Assembly (NCBI GenBank): GCA_949752795.1
Contig: OX457071.1
Coordinates: 78,085,983 to 78,149,982, forward strand
DNA from: Hyperoodon ampullatus
Lineage: Eukaryota > Chordata > Mammalia > Artiodactyla > Ziphiidae
Direction of reading: 5' to 3'
DNA length: 64,000 bases
The notes below the pieces were generated by a model. The model had not been told where the DNA came from and searched no databases. It was given only the letters and a program-made list of their open reading frames with translations. The first letter of the stretch is position 1, and every line of letters starts with the position of its first letter. This document shows, piece by piece, positions 62,079-64,000 of the stretch. Made by a program: the position numbers and the translations under genes.

Positions 62079-62322
62079 CAGCAGTCAGATTCCTAGAAGC
62101 AAAGTAGAAGGGTGGGTGCCAGGGCTGGGGGAGGGGAGAAAGAGAAGCTGTCGTTCAGTGAGGGCAGTTTCAGGTTTGCAAGGTGAAGAGTTCTGGAGGT
62201 GATGGTGGTGACGGCTGCACGGTGGTGTGAATGTACTTAACGCCACTAACGTGTACATCTTAACATGGTTAAGATGGTGATTTTGTGTTATGTGTATTTT
62301 ACCACAATTAAATACTTCTTTT
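62079..62322 (+). mobile_element. Old L1M-type 3' UTR fragment
   Basis: GGTGCCAGGGCTGGGGGAGG, TTCTGGAGGTGATGGTGGTG and the end TGTATTTTACCACAATTA match the 3' UTR of ancient L1M elements in sense orientation. Confidence 0.6.
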
Positions 62323-63686
62323 GTGCGTCGCTATACACATAGTTTTCAAATTCATTTTTATAATTCTTATAAAGGAATTATAACACAATAGGCAGGTAAT
62401 CTCAGTTAAAACAGGATAAGTAAAATTTTTGCAGAGATTTTTTTTTTTTTTTTTTTGCATATGATCCTTTTAAATCAAGTATTTGCTTTTTTATTCATCT
62501 GTATTCACAACTGTGATGTGCCAGTCACGGCTTTGAGGCACTGGAGATCAAGCAATGAATAAAACAGACAAACTTCCTTGTTCTCTTGGAGCTTGGATTC
62601 CAGCCGTGGGGGAAAGATGAGTGAAGCATATGGTGTGGGACGCAGGGTCGAGAACTCGGGAGGGGAAGCAAGGAGGCGGGATCACTGCTGGGGGGAGGGT
62701 GTTGCAGTTTATACAGGATGGCTGGGGAGGCCCTCCTGAGAAAGCGACGTTGGAATAATGGCCCGAAGAGGGCGCAGCGAGCCAGGCTGAGATGTGGGCC
62801 CGGAGCCCCGAGGCTGGGAGGACCAGGGTCCGTGAGGAACAGAACAGGGGATGGGCCCAGAGACTGGCTCGAGGGTGGTGGTGCCGCTTTCGTTAGGCCT
62901 TAGTAACTACCTGTGGGCATCGCCTTTTCCCTCTGAGTCAGACGGGGAGCCCTGGCAGGGCTTGGATGGAAGGGGTGGCCTCCTCCTCTGTTTTGGTGAG
63001 CCCACCCTCCCTGCTGTAGACGTGCGAGTGACCTGAAGTGGGCATTTGGGCGCCATCAGGACACCAGTTGGGGGATTGCTGCAGGTGGACAGGGTTTATT
63101 GAAGAACTGGTGATGGGCTGTGACAGCAGGAGAGGGGGTGGGAATGGCTTCCAAGTTGAGTGTGGTTTTTCTGGCCCTTTACCGTGAGTCCCCACAAGAA
63201 GAGAGCACGCTTTTCCTGGGGTGTGGGTGTTGGTTAGGAGCTCAGGTTAGATCAGGTGAGCTCGAAATGCCTACTAGACATCAGGTGGATATCAGGCAGG
63301 GCTGTGTGTGTATCCAGAGAAGCTCAGGTCGGAGCGAGAAGTTTGGGGCCCTGGGAACGTGTGGGAGAGATCGCTTGGGCTGAAGGTGTGGACGGGGCAG
63401 GGTCCCGGGTCCTGGCCAGGTGGTGAGGAGATGGCGGGGAGGAGAATGAACCCGAGTCTGAAGTAAAGGAGGCCAGTGTGGTGTCCTGAGGGCCGAGTAA
63501 AGCAGCAGAGAGGCTGGTGCCCCAGAGGCTGCTGCCGAGTAAGCGGGGGACTGAAGATGGGTCCTCGGATATGCCGGGTAAAAGCCTGACCGGGTAGGAG
63601 AGAGAGGTTTCAGCAGAGTACAAAGCTTTGTGGAGAAGTTTTGCAGTAACAGTAAGGAAATGGGGCAGGAGCTGTAGGGGAAGTAG

Positions 63687-63717
<31 letters not shown>

Positions 63718-64000
63718 GGGAAAATCAACACGTGCTTATGTATTGGTGGGATTGATTCAATAGGAAAATACGGATGCAGGAGAGAGTGGGCAGGTTGCCG
63801 AAGCTGCAAGCACGAAGGAGAGGAGACCGGGTTGAGGGGGAGTGGAGGCTCCCGCCTGGCTGGGAGCTCGACGTCCGTGCCTGGTGATGGGGCCTCAGCC
63901 GTGGACCTGGGGCTGGACGTGTGGTCCGTTGGTGGGACGTTCCCCCCTAACCCTCTAGCTTCCCTCGGGGAATGGAGGCTCGGGCATCTGCTGAGACTGA
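62323..64000 (+). other. CENPJ intron, no recognised exon
   Basis: G-rich unique DNA with poly-T runs at 62440-62457 and 63689-63712; TTCACAACTGTGATGTGCCA near 62503 is MIR/L2-like. The next CENPJ exon was not found here. Confidence 0.4.

Overview
The window is vertebrate nuclear DNA from a cetacean. It is packed with tRNA-Glu-derived CHR SINEs, the ~200-bp unit that opens GGGCTTCCCTGGTGGCGCAG and ends in an A-tail, a family confined to whales and hippos. It also carries artiodactyl-type L1 elements and an ungulate-type ERV LTR. Genes are split into exons with GT/AG junctions and CpG-island promoters. There are no prokaryotic operons, CRISPR arrays or functional tRNA genes.

Layout. 1-5.6 kb: intron 1 of MPHOSPH8 (minus strand), filled by an old L1 that was hit by a Tigger-like DNA transposon, itself hit by a SINE. 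5.3-6.4 kb: CpG island with the first coding exon of MPHOSPH8 (HUSH-complex chromodomain protein). 6.4-15.4 kb: spacer containing only two small minus-strand exons of PARP4 (vault PARP) at 9.8 and 15.2 kb, plus a processed AZIN1 pseudogene. 17.2-17.65 kb: solo LTR. 18.0-18.8 kb: second CpG island, an apparent bidirectional promoter for PARP4 (leftward) and CENPJ (rightward). 22.1 kb to the window end: CENPJ/CPAP, with nine coding exons (1086 codons) from the start codon to the central coiled coil; the C-terminal TCP10/G-box exons lie beyond the window. CENPJ introns hold two long antisense L1s (32.8-40.3 and 51.6-56.3 kb), a third rearranged antisense L1 (46.1-48.1 kb), an L2, a MER5-like element and many SINEs.

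Genes together. As I recall it, the ancestral mammalian order is CENPJ - PARP4 - MPHOSPH8, with CENPJ and PARP4 head to head. That order and those orientations are kept here, but PARP4, normally a gene of tens of kilobases with over 30 exons, is reduced to two exons in the 12 kb between its neighbours. One exon has lost the BRCT signature tryptophan and the other has a GG instead of AG splice acceptor. The most interesting result is therefore probable loss of PARP4 in this lineage, or else an assembly collapse that must be excluded. CENPJ looks intact and MPHOSPH8 exon 1 looks functional. No novel gene system was found.
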